From: Shinisaurus crocodilurus
Lineage: Eukaryota > Chordata > Lepidosauria > Squamata > Shinisauridae
Length of the DNA: 64,000 bases
NCBI GenBank assembly: GCA_021292165.1
Contig: CM037876.1
Location: forward strand, 118,611,379 to 118,675,378
Reading direction: 5' to 3'
The notes beneath the pieces were generated by a model that ran no database searches, was not told where the DNA came from, and was given only the letters and a program-made list of their open reading frames with translations. Below are positions 53,139 to 63,618 of this stretch, in pieces. The position numbers were made by a program, and so were the translations under genes. Position 1 is the stretch's first letter. Every line of letters starts with the position of its first letter.

Positions 53139-53271
53139 ATTTATTTATTTATTATATTTATACCCCGCCTTTTTTTCTGCATGGAACCCAAGGCGGCTTA
53201 CATTATCCTCATCCTCCTCTCCATTTTATCCTCACAACAACCCTGTGAGGTAGGTTAGGCTGAGAGTCTGT
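53139..53271 (-). repeat. Sauria-type SINE, minus strand, truncated, nested in L2
   Basis: The reversed tail and 'taccccgcctttttttctgca' region (partly shown) run to 'gtaggttaggctgagagtc'. The L2 3' end resumes directly after it. Confidence 0.85.
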
Positions 53272-53670
53272 GGCTGTCTTTTAATTTGGTTTTATGTGCT
53301 GAGATGGTTTTATTCTTTGCTGCTGGTTTTATCTTGGTTTTATTCTGGGCTGTTCATATTTTTTGTTTTAATGTTTGTATTTTATGTCTTTAATATACTG
53401 TACACTGCCCAGAGAACTTTATTGGGTGGTTTAAAAGTACAGTAAATAAACAAATAAATGTGGCTGCTTATAGGACCACCCATGTAGGTGTTGGCACAAT
53501 TAAGGTTCAGGGTTTGGCCTGAAATTTCAGGATTTAAGTTTCTTCCTTCTCAGGAATATATCTATATATCTTACAGTTAAAATACACCCAAATGCAAACA
53601 AACACATATGGCTCTCAGTTTAAATGTGCTCTCTAATAGTATTACTAATACAATATACACAGTCCTGTCA

Positions 53671-54694
53671 CTAAGTTATAGGAGGAGTAGCATCCTCACG
53701 CCATAGCCACAATTTCTGCCATTTGTGGAGTGGTAGCCACTCTTTCTCATGTGCACTGGTCCCTGTGATTTTGGTGTGAACAAATTTTACAGAACTTTCA
53801 ATGTTACATAAATTTTCAGTCTTGAGCTTTTGGGTTGTTTGATACATTAAAGCAGTTAAAATGAACAGGTTTACCAGGAGCGTTATAGACCACGGAACTG
53901 TCCAACATTCCCATGGAGTTTTGTTCCTTTGGCTTCTGCTTCTCTTCTTTGTGTTTAGGTCCACTTAGTTCTCCATTAGGTTGCCATCTAGAAACAATGG
54001 TTACCCTATTTTGATTACAGAGATCTGGCCAGTTTAAAAACTGTACTACAGATTGCCATGTCTGCTTTGTTGATGGACAGCTTCGTACAAAGCGTGCTAT
54101 AATTTTTTTCTTATTGCTAATTTTTTACAGTGTAATCTGGGCCAGGCCTGAGCAGTTTCTTGTAGCCAGGGTGGGGGGTGGGGTTGCTTTAACACCATAT
54201 AGTTGATGGTAAAATATCCACCTAGTTTCCCACAGGCTGTATGTTATTCTATTATCTTTAAAATACACTAATGGGTACATAGGGTGTTTAAGATATTCAG
54301 ATACATTTTGTTTCATTGATTTTTTCTTTTGTCTTGGAATATAAAAAGTGAGGTCCAAAGTTTGTCCATAAATCTTCTATTCAATTCTGTTTATTATAGT
54401 CAATGACCAGTATAGTCCATAAATATTCCTTTTCATATTTGCTGTGTCAGTTCCCTGGTCCTGCGGCAATATATCAGCCTTAATTTTCAGTTGCTTTAGG
54501 GTTCTATACATTTCTCTGAAGCAGTGCTTTTTTTCTGGAGAAAGGGGTACCGGAACTCTTGGATTACATTTCCTCGGGAGTAGATGGCGATTAAATTGTA
54601 ATGCAATTAATAGAAGAAAAGGTGCTGGAACTCAGTTCCAGTGAGTTCCACCAGAAAAAAAGCCCTGCTCTGAAGTAATCTGAACCCATTATTT
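53671..54694 (-). pseudogene. two overlapping minus-strand frames of unknown origin
   Basis: Reading leftward, one frame starts at an ATG near 54694. It continues across a hAT MITE (54522-54667) if that insertion is ignored, and stays in a single frame to about 53815 with two in-frame stops, giving some 250 codons. It is basic and rich in Lys, Tyr and Trp. A second frame, 53671-53964, overlaps its end in another register. It has a basic start (TKKRSRSQRNK), then a hydrophobic membrane-like segment (ITLLVNLFILTALM, about residues 27-40). I recognise neither. Small overlapping frames recall retroviral accessory and envelope regions, but no pol or LTR is adjacent, so this is a guess. Confidence 0.35.
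54522..54667 (+). mobile_element. hAT MITE family E, full
   Basis: 146 bp with ends 'cagtgctttttttctgg' and 'ccagaaaaaaagccctg', flanked by a perfect 8-bp duplication 'ctctgaag' (54514-54521, 54668-54675). It interrupts the minus-strand frame described at 53671-54694. Confidence 0.93.
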
Positions 54695-55681
54695 AACTCA
54701 AAATGAGAGGTCTCCCTTTCCCCACCACAGCTTTGCCCACAGTTTCTCCCTCCATCCATATGCAATACCAGGCCAGGGTGAGGAAACAGAAACAAAGGAA
54801 GGTGGGGCCTTCATGAGATGTTTGACATTCACCCCACCGCTGGCCCTTTGGCTCTAACCCTGAGGCACTAGAAGCAGCCAGGCACTTCCCTTGACCAGCT
54901 AGGAGTTAACCTCTGCCCCCAGCAGGCACCACTAGGTGTCTCTGTCTCAGCCCTACCAGGCTCCACATCTGCCAGATGTTTAGTTTTCAGGCTTCACCCT
55001 CTCATAGACCCAACCTCAGAAGACCTGGCATGCTAATCGCCATTCTATAGTCCATGTGTCCATTCTCTGTCAAATGTTATAAGGAGCTACAGGAAAGGGA
55101 ATGAAGAGGAGGAGGAGACACTTCATTTTTCAGGGTGTTCTTTTAGCAAACATGGCTCTTCATGGGGAAATATTTTTAAAAGGCAGGTCTTTGTACTGGG
55201 GGGGGGGGCGCAACGACACAGGAAAATGTGTTAAAAGGTGTGTCTGAAAAACATAGGGCTATGTTTTTTTGTTGATGCAAGTCAACATTTATTTCATTGC
55301 AGTCATTCTGACACTGACTAGCTAAGGAGCTACCCCAAAATGTTTCCTGTACTCTGTGGTTATGCTTTATGATTTAAACAGTTTTCAGCTGGGGTTTATA
55401 GGAAAGAAATAATTAAATGCAGCCCATCACAGTATGAGTCCATTTCCAGTCACTCTGGAAGTCAGAACGTTTTTAACTTTTATGCTTTTGTTTATTTCTC
55501 TAATACCACCTGGGTAATTTCAACTAGATTAATTAACATTTCTGACAGGATCTTAGATGTGGGAAAGGGAGGGAGGAAGAGCCTCCCTGTCTTATTAGAA
55601 TCTGTTTGCTATAATGATGTCTAGAGCTACAAGTCTGAGCTTCAGTCACAGCAGCCAGCAGTCTCCCTGGGAATGGAGCTA
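54695..55681. other. no feature seen
   Basis: No gene. A G-run lies at about 55199-55208. Confidence 0.35.
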
Positions 55682-55748
55682 TGCTGGCTGGGGCACGCTG
55701 GGAGTTGTAGGCCAAAAACATCTGGGGACCCAAGGTTGGAGAACACTG
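55682..55748. repeat. hAT MITE family A, right half
   Basis: 'gctgggagttgtaggccaaa' to 'ggttggagaacactg'. The left arm is lost. Confidence 0.85.
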
Positions 55749-55805
55749 CTCTAATCATATGCATTTTTATATATATATACCAGATTCTTTACTGTCAGAC
55801 ATATT

Positions 55806-56365
55806 GACTGGATGCACACAACACGACAACCCACTGTGGCTTATAAATGACAGTGGGTTGTCGTGTCGTGTGAACCTGGGACAGGTTTGTCAGGGTGGCT
55901 TATTTTTTGCTTCTAAGCCACCCTGACAACCCACGGTTTGTAGTTGGATCTGTCTGACCCAGGATGGGTTGTTGTTGTGTCCTCCAAACCCACACCGTGG
56001 GTCAAGCCCAACTAACCCCTTGCCGCTCTTGCCAAGCGGGGCTCGGCGTGGCAGGGGAGGGAGAGCAGGGATCACTGACGTCAGTCATCGAGCCAGCTTC
56101 AGCGATCTCTGCTCCGCCAGCGCCCGCCACCATGCTGAGCCCCAAAAGGTGCTCGTTGTGGTAGCGGGCCACACAGATTGCTGCAGCTAGCTCATGAGCC
56201 GGCTTCGGCGATAGCTGCTTTCCCCTCCCCAACGCAGCTGCCAGCCCAACAGGGCTGGTGGCGCCAGCAGGGAAGGGAGATCACAGGTGGGTAAAGGAGG
56301 AGGGGCACCCTGCCCACATCAGGAGTTTGCTCCGCAGTGTGGCTTAGTGTGACGTCCGAACCCTC
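55806..56365. repeat. DNA element of the CACGACAACCCAC group, long copy
   Basis: The left part contains a tight palindrome 'acacgacaacccactgt'/'acagtgggttgtcgtgt' (about 55819-55870) and a second pair 'ccaccctgacaaccca'. The right end 'gtggcttagtgtgacgtccg' is an inverted, diverged relative of the left end. The interior is GC-rich with no recognisable protein. The superfamily is not determined. Confidence 0.55.
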
Positions 56366-56861
56366 CCATTACCGGTATATCTTTCATTGTGAATCTTTTT
56401 TCTGATGCACAAACTCTGAAAACATTGCATTTCACCCACAAGTCATTGCTATTTTTCGGTCTATGATAAATTAAATATTTGGTTTGTTTTCTAATAATTG
56501 CTGATTTTTCTCCTCTACCTTCTGAAGCCCCCCACCCCCTGCCCCGATACACTTCCTCAAAGGCTGAGCAAAAATCCCCCCTTGCCTTTGCAGCCCTGTT
56601 TGCAGGCTGTGAAAAAGGAACCTCTTTCAGCAATACTTCTGCAGTTCTAAAGGGGCGGGAAAGTGTGTGAAGCACTCCTGCATAGCCACACTGCTTCCCA
56701 CGTATTCCAGGCTCCATTTCATCCACTTCAACTCAGCACTGAATCCAGATCAATGCTGGTAGCTATTGCACTTCACAGCGCATGCCATAAAGTCAAATCA
56801 TATTTGCATATGTGGTGATGGCACCGAGGGAAAATAAACCTGATTCAGAGTGAGGACAGCA
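56366..56861. other. no feature seen
   Basis: No gene or recognisable repeat. Confidence 0.35.
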
Positions 56862-57020
56862 CAGGCCTGTGGCTCACGCTGGCTCAGCTTGTCTGGGTGT
56901 GGAAAGCTAAGCAGGGTCAGGCCTGGTTATTACTTGGATGGGAGACCCCTCCTCTAGTTTCCTGCATTGAGCAGGGGGTTGGACTCAATGGCCTTGGCTC
57001 CTTCTAACTCTATGAAATCT
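56862..57020 (+). repeat. 5S rRNA-derived SINE, near full length
   Basis: 'aagctaagcagggtcaggc' and 'tacttggatgggagacccc' give the best 5S match of the four copies. The CR1-like tail is slightly shortened ('ctaactctatgaaatctgc'). Confidence 0.9.
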
Positions 57021-57972
57021 GCAATTACAAGGCTTTTGGAATAGGCAGCAACACTCCAGGTGCCAATATTGCTTTTGTTTAGGCTCCAGGCAAGCCCCTT
57101 TTTATTTGGACAGGTTTTTAAAGTATTCTAGACACTTTAAATCTCACGGACTGCCCTATTTTTATCTGCTAGTTTATCTGCCATGAACTCATAAGGTGGC
57201 CTTAGGCAAGCCTTTCATCTGTAATGTGAAGATAATAATACTGACCTATTTGAGCAGGTTTTTGTAAGGATTACAACAATGTATGTGAACTAATTTGAAC
57301 ACTTAAAAACTCTATATAAATGCTAAGTATTGTTAGAATTATTACCATTTGGCTGGTAGAGATCCAGGCAGGGGACAGTTGAGAGCAGAATGTGACAAGA
57401 AAGAAGCACCATGGTACACAAAAAGTTTTAAAAACCTACCAAACACTGCAAAACCTTTTAGAAGAGAGGTTAGTTTGATGAGTGTGCGCACCTTGGGCAA
57501 TGATACCACTATCACATAATTGTCAACACTCTAGCTCAGTCTAGACAATCATCCAAATGATGGGTTGGAGGGCTGGAAACTAGCCACAGAGGGGTGCATT
57601 CCCTCCTACTCCCTCTCATGTGAAGCTTCTTCTTTTATTTCCTGTTGAGAGCTAACCATAGTTTGTTGTGAAATCTGAAACAGAAAACTAGGGCTAGTGC
57701 TTGCCCTCCAAGACAGAAGAATATATATATTTTTAAAAAACAATGGTTTGAAGTGGATTTTTTTTTCTGGAGAACAAACAGTAACCATAGTTTGCTGATT
57801 TGGACATTGCTAACCAGGAAACTCTAAGCAGGAAACTATGCACAGAAGGACCTTCCCCCGGAACACGCGCAGCTGTGGGAGGGGAGAATTTTGCGAGCGT
57901 GGGGGAAGGGAGTTGAGACTTACCTGTCGATGCAGGCATCCCGTCAGCAAGGGGGTGGGGCTACAGGAGCTA
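57021..57972. other. no feature seen
   Basis: No gene or recognisable repeat, apart from short AT-rich runs near 57720. Confidence 0.35.
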
Positions 57973-57980
57973 ATATTAGG

Positions 57981-58145
57981 CAGGGCCGGTGCAAGGCAGT
58001 TTGGTGCCCTAGGCAAGATCAGATATTTAGCACCCCCCTCTTCCCACTTGAGCCCTCCCTCCCTCCAGCCCTATGCTCCTGGTGCCCCCTTTAGCCCGGC
58101 GCCCTAGGCAGCCGCCTAGTTGGCCTAATGGTAGCACCGGCCCTG
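57981..58145. mobile_element. hAT MITE family C, full short form
   Basis: 165 bp with ends 'cagggccggtgcaaggc' and 'gtagcaccggccctg', flanked by a perfect 8-bp duplication 'atattagg' (57973-57980, 58146-58153). Confidence 0.95.
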
Positions 58146-58261
58146 ATATTAGGCTTACATATGTAGAAATGTGTGTAGGTTCATCTTAGTTTCAAAGGAG
58201 TCCATTTATTGTTCTGTTGGGGCAACGTCTTTGCAAAAGGCTCTGGAAGCTCCCTCTTGGA

Positions 58262-58391
58262 CAGTGTTCTCCAACCTTGGGTCTCCAGATGTTTTTGGCC
58301 TACAACTCCCAGCATGCCCCAGCCAGTGTAGCTGGGCATGCTGGGAGTTGTAGGCCAAAAACATCTGGAGACCCAAGGTTGGAGAACACTG
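58262..58391. mobile_element. hAT MITE family A, best copy
   Basis: An almost perfect 130-bp palindrome with ends CAGTGTTCTCC and GGAGAACACTG, flanked by a perfect 8-bp duplication 'ctcttgga' (58254-58261, 58392-58399). The near identity of the arms implies a recent insertion. Confidence 0.96.
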
Positions 58392-58653
58392 CTCTTGGAG
58401 CGTCTTGCTGGTTCAAAGGCACTAGGAGAGTGCCTATTACAATTGCAGAAGTGCTCCCACTGAGCACAAAAGGCAGGAAGAACTGAGGCACAAAAGGCAG
58501 GAAGAAGCATCATATACTATAGAGTTCCCTTTTTCGATATCTGATTTTAACCCTTCCCTCCCTGGAAGTTAGCATGCAAAGTTACACTATATCCAACATG
58601 TTTAATCTCACAGTGGTTAGAATCGCCGCTACTCGAACACACTTCGCAACATT

Positions 58654-58708
58654 GACTATCTGGAAACACAGTGGGTCATTTTTGGACCCACTGTGTTTCC
58701 AGATAGTC
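58654..58708. repeat. perfect 24-bp-stem hairpin
   Basis: Arms 58654-58677 and 58685-58708 are exact complements ('gactatctggaaacacagtg' and on), with a 7-nt loop 'atttttg'. Flanking bases do not continue the symmetry. Confidence 0.95.
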
Positions 58709-59750
58709 CTCCAAGCAATTCTCCCTCCCATCCAGTCACACTCCAGAACACAGTTCACTGCAAAAGCACTCAAAAATATATTTTTTAAAGACATCCCTAG
58801 AATCTACCCAAAGGCAGAATAAGGAAAGTGTTTTACCAGGGACAGATGGCAGAAAGTAAAGTTTGTCCCTAATGAATAGGAACAGTTGGAGTGTTTGGGG
58901 GAAAGCACGCAATGTGTGCCAAAGAGGTCCATAGTTCTTCAGATCATTGAACAGCCTCCTCTTGTTACATCTGTACCTAGGAAGTGGTGGATTTGCCAGC
59001 AGCTATGGGTCCAAGTTTAGATGTGTCTCCATAAGCATCAATAATAAATGCTTGACAGCAATGGCTGAAAAGCTCAGTCCACAGCACGCTTACATTTGTA
59101 CACACGCAAAGCAAATGGCAATCTCTACCCCTACTCCCTGCGCCTGGACCTTCGTGAGTTTAACCTAAGCAAGCTGGACAACTGAAGAGATACCTTAGAG
59201 ATTACTTCTTTACACTTTCCTTTAATTCATCCAGGCGCTTTCTTTCAGCTGACTGTTCTTTCCTCCTTTAAAAAAAAAATCTGCCTCTTTATGGCCTCCC
59301 TTTCCATCTGCTTTTTATTATCACCTCCAGTTCTAATCCCCCCCTTAGCTGTTCACATAATCACCCCTTTATTTGAGAACCTGTGTTTGCACCCTTTGAT
59401 CCAAGGGTTTTCTTTGTACTTTCTGTTCCCCTCTTATCCAGCAACACTTCGCCTGGGTCTTCCTTGCCTGTTTCCCATTGTTTCCTATGTTCTGTTGCTT
59501 GCCCCATGGCATGGCATTACATCCAAGCTTGTTATAGAATCTATGAATGTATGAGATGAATACACCTTCTCTTTCTTCTCACAGAATATAACTGAGGCTG
59601 TTTGTCATATCAATTTCCCCTCCAATTAGCTCTCAAGATGGCATGAATTGTACATAACTAAAATTTGAACTGTTGTGAATCATACAGAAAGTAGATCGTA
59701 TGCACGGTTACTTTTATTTCCTCTTTAGCACAGATCCAGTTAATATATAA
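58709..59750. other. no feature seen
   Basis: No gene or recognisable repeat. Confidence 0.35.
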
Positions 59751-59786
59751 CGCTTCTCGGCCTTTTGGCTAAGATCAAGTGTAGTA
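59751..59786 (+). pseudogene. U2 snRNA 5' fragment
   Basis: 36 nt beginning 'cgcttctcggccttttggct' match vertebrate U2 snRNA from about nucleotide 3 to 38 with no mismatch that I can see. They end exactly after 'gtagta', the branch-point-pairing sequence. The Sm site and the rest of U2 are absent, and I see no snRNA promoter elements upstream, so it is a truncated copy and not a gene. Confidence 0.88.
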
Positions 59787-62159
59787 CATAACTTTGTTAC
59801 GGTTTGCTTCCCCCTCCTCCAAAAAGGAACCAACTGTTAACTTTTGACTTTTATTAGTCTTTGAATGTTTATGAATAGTGGGGATGATCCAGCCCTTGTT
59901 TTAATTGTAGTTTTATTTTATATTTGCTTTTTTTGTATTTGCAAAAGTGGGATTCATAACAGCAGGCTAATTCACCCCGTCTCCATTTCTTTGGTTTTCT
60001 TTTCCGATGGACAGTCAACATCCTGTGGACCCTGGAGATCAATGAGCACATTCAATCCTCATTGAGCTGTTTCTTCACAGGGTTTTCTCTTTTGTGGTGT
60101 TTTTTTTTTTTTTTAATGTTTTGTTCTTTTACATACCTCAGGATTCCCCTGAGCATGCTGATATCTCCCTCTTGTTTCTTAGTGTGCGAGTGCATGTATA
60201 TCGCTTCCCCGCCCTGCCCCCCAAAGGACAATATACTATGGGTGCACCCCCAAATTCCAAGCTGAAATGCCTCGCTCTGCATGGGGTCCTTCCTCAGAGC
60301 CAGGCATGGGAAGGATGTCCCAGGAGATCGCCTGTAAATGGCAAATGCCACAATGGGAGAGTGGTTGGCAAGGCTCTCTGGAGCACCTGCTGGAGGTGGC
60401 AATGGGCCCTCCTGGTGCAGGCAGGGGGAGCAGCTCAGTTTGCTGATCCTCCTGCTCCACTGCTTCAGGCAGGGGCTTCATCCCACCTCATGGGTGGGCT
60501 GGCCCTGCCACCACACCCCCACAACATGAGTCAAGCTCCTGCACCGTCTTCTTCCAGAATGCCAGTACAGGGAGCAGGGAACCACCTTACTACTAAGGTT
60601 GGTGCCTGTCTGCAAATTATGTCAGGCTTCATTTCCTCAATTCCTCCAAATGTAAATATGTTACACAGGCATTTCTTGATTCTGCCTTTTTAGAAAGCCA
60701 TGAACGTTTTAGAAAGCCTAGCGCAAAATCTCCTGCACCTATTTGTCTGACATTTGACAGGTTTCATCCCCTCCAAATGGGAGCATGAGTCCTGCAAATT
60801 ACATCCATTTCTGATGAAAAAGTTTTAAAAGTATAGCTACTTGTTGATTTTCCCAATTATAGTTTATGGGGAGACAGCAAAAGCTTCAGAAAATGAAATG
60901 AAGTGAGGCTCTGCTTCGGATATGAACTGAAGCATGATGCCTATCTGAAGATGAGAGCAGCTGAAGTGGGCTCCAAAATGGGTTCCAAATGGGATGTGTG
61001 TGTGTGTGCACACCCCTACAATGTACCTCTGCCCACAAAATGTTCTGCACTGGTGTACATGCAGAAACCCGAGGGGGGAAAGTGTGCCTAAGAGCAGCTC
61101 ATATGACCCCCCAAACCATCATCCACTTCTCATGCAGCCCCCACTCTAAACATTGCTGTGTGGCACAGAATCACACGATGTCTCCAGGGGATACGGTGCA
61201 ATATGGATTGCCACGTGGAAACAGAGTGGGAATTTTGCTGTGACCAAGCAGCAGCACAGCAATGCCTTGGGAGCACCAGGGGCCCCAGAGAGAGTAAATG
61301 GAAAAGAACAAAAGAAGAAGTGAAGAAGTAGAGATTATAAAAGCACAAGCCAATTGCTGCTGAAAAATCCTAAGCATCCTAAAAAAATAAAAATAAATAT
61401 TCCAATCTGAATAACTTCTGAATGGATGTGTTTATATATTCAGAAATGGCATCTGGAAGTGTTTTGCAGCAGTGCAAACAGTGCAAGCTTTCGCTTAGTT
61501 CTTCAGCTTTGTAGGCCCATCATTTCCCCCTATTGTTGTGGTATCTGTAGATTATTTTTAGAAAACTGGAACAATCTATGCTGTCTCTGGAGAATGCATC
61601 TATATTCCTCTGATCTAAAAGAAAGCTATTGAAAGAGACCAACAAAGCAGGGAGAAATTATCATTCTGTTTCTTTTTCAGGCAACAATTTATGCTAAGTG
61701 GTGTTATGAGCCATTCAAAGTGGCAGCCTCCTGTTAGCTCCCTGGTAATGTTAAGAGATATGGTTAAAGAAAGTTTTTAAAACTCTAAATCCTAGCATTG
61801 GATTAAATGGAAGCAGAATAAGATTATTAACAAATGTCAGTATTCTGCATGCCTTAGGGTGCATGTTTAGACAGAAAACATGTAGTTGGATTTGTAGGAC
61901 CTTTTTCTGCCTAAACATGCATAAGATTGTACCCTTAACTTCAAAAGCCACTTGTGTTTTTGTTCCCCTTTTCATCCAAAGTTTATATACATCTTATATA
62001 TCAGTGAATTATGAGAGCTGGACAAATTTGAATGTGCCGCTCAGTCTCAAAATGCCCTATGTGGCTGGGCGTCTCATGAGTCAGCATCTTGAATTCTGGA
62101 TTGGCCTACAATATATTGAAATTTCTCTGACTTGGCCATTTTATAAATACATTTTATTA
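59787..62159. other. no gene; one hairpin
   Basis: A hairpin at about 61863-61922 ('gcatgtttagacagaaaa' against 'tttttctgcctaaacatgc') is a relative of the GCAATCCTATGCA-type MITEs. A (GT)n run lies at about 60992-61008. No other feature. Confidence 0.4.
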
Positions 62160-62888
62160 TTTATTTTGTTTATTTCATTTCTGTAGAGCCTTTCTGGAAC
62201 GAACCAAGGCAGTTTACAAAATTTCAGAAAACAAAAACCATAAACAAACACACAGTAAAATGTTTAAATCAACCTTAAATATTACAACAATTTCAAAAGC
62301 CAAATGAATGAAGACGTGTCTTGACCACCTTCCGGAATGCAGAGAGAGTGGGGGCCAGTTGCAGTTCCAAAGGGGATGTATTCCAGAGTTTGGGAGCAAC
62401 ACAGGGAAAGTGTGTTCCTGCGGGCCTGACAAGCAGGCCTCTGTAAGTGAGGGTATCTTAAAAAGGGCCTCTCCTGGTGGTCTTAGTAGCTGAGCAGGTT
62501 CATACTGAGATAGGCAGTCCCTGAGATAGCCAGGCCCTAAACCATTTAGAGCTCAGCACCTTGTCCTTGAACTGAGCCTGGGAAACCATTGGCATCCAGT
62601 GCAGGTCTTTCAGTATTGGAGTGGTGGGATCATGATCCCGTGCATGCACCAGTTAGCTGCAGCATTTTGCACCAACAGAAGCTTCTGGATACTCTTCAAG
62701 TATAGCCTCACATATTGCAGTAGCACATGATGTAACCAAAGGATGAATAACTGTTGCCAGATCAGACTGACTCAGGAATGGCTACTAGATATATTTGTGC
62801 AAATCTGCTCCTTTGTCACTGCTGCCACCTGAAGATCCAAGGATAGCATCGGATCCTGGAACACTCCCAATTATGAAGCTGAACACTT

Positions 62889-63080
62889 TCAGGGGGAGCG
62901 CAACCCCATCCAGAACCCCAATCCAAGTTGAACCCCAATTCCTGAATTAGGGTTTCTACTGACCAACAGCACCTCTGCCTTTTCTGGATTTAATTTCAGT
63001 TTGTTTATCCACATCCAGCCCATTACCAAACTTAGGCAACATTCAGAGGTGTTGACTGTTTCCTTGGAGTCAAGTAACAA
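62889..63080 (-). pseudogene. L2 ORF2 RT-adjacent fragment
   Basis: A 63-aa frame with WMWINKLKLNPEKAEVLLVS, the same block that reads LNPDKTEVLLVG in the copy near 26600. It is a scrap of a decayed frame. Confidence 0.8.
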
Positions 63081-63199
63081 TGAACAGTAGAGCTGAGTGT
63101 TAGCAGCCTATTGATGACATCTCACTCCAAAGCCCTGGAAGACTCTCCCAGCAGTTTCATGTAGATGTCAAATAACACGGGACAGGACCGAATCCTGTG

Positions 63200-63618
63200 G
63201 GGTAAGGATGTATGAGAATTTCATTTTTGCATGCAAAACACGTGAGCATGCCCTGTTTGAAGCTCCGAATGCAAGTGTGAGCACATGCCTGCTGAAAATA
63301 TTCACAAATTGTCAAACACGTGCTCATGCTTGTCTCATTCCTGATTCCCAGTCCAATCTGTGCAAATTTCTTCAGCAGGCTGAATTCTTCAGTAGCCCAC
63401 CTTACTCTATGGAGGAAATTTTCGCAAATTAGGAGATTTGTGCAGATTTGGAGAGATTTCCACAAATCTCTCATTTGATCACTGCTCGGTTTGTGCAAGT
63501 TTCCTGTTTGCGCAGCATGAGCAGTCATTACAAACGCAGTTGGGAACTGGGCAGCGAGATGAGGTTCGGAGAATCCTGGCGATCTCGACCGCTGCTTATT
63601 TGTGCATCCCTAATTTCG
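63200..63618. repeat. possible hAT element inside L2
   Basis: The interval does not belong to L2. Its ends, 'aaggatgtatgagaa' and 'tttgtgcatccct', are roughly inverted and resemble hAT AGGGATG termini. I found no target duplication, and the ends are approximate. Confidence 0.4.

Larger units (their letters stand above)
51560..53458 (+). mobile_element. L2 LINE, decayed, with nested insertions
   Basis: Translated pieces include LVLLDLSAAF (about 51580), FNIYMKLLGEVIW (about 51800), then YCNVLYVGLPLK (about 52680), in L2 ORF2 order, with many stops and shifts. The frame is split near 52222-52672 by a composite insertion and at 53139-53271 by a SINE. The 3' end 'tgcccagagaacttt' and an (AAAT)n-like tail close it at about 53458. 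Confidence 0.8.

Noticed and set aside
56002..56232. 76-codon minus-strand frame rich in Ala and Gly
   Set aside because: It lies in the GC-rich interior of a DNA element, with no homology recognised.
59745..59790. Functional U2 snRNA gene
   Set aside because: Only the first 38 nt or so are present. The Sm site, the 3' stem-loops and the 3' box are missing.
63157..63528. 123-codon minus-strand frame
   Set aside because: It spans the junction of L2 and an inserted repeat, with no domain or start support.
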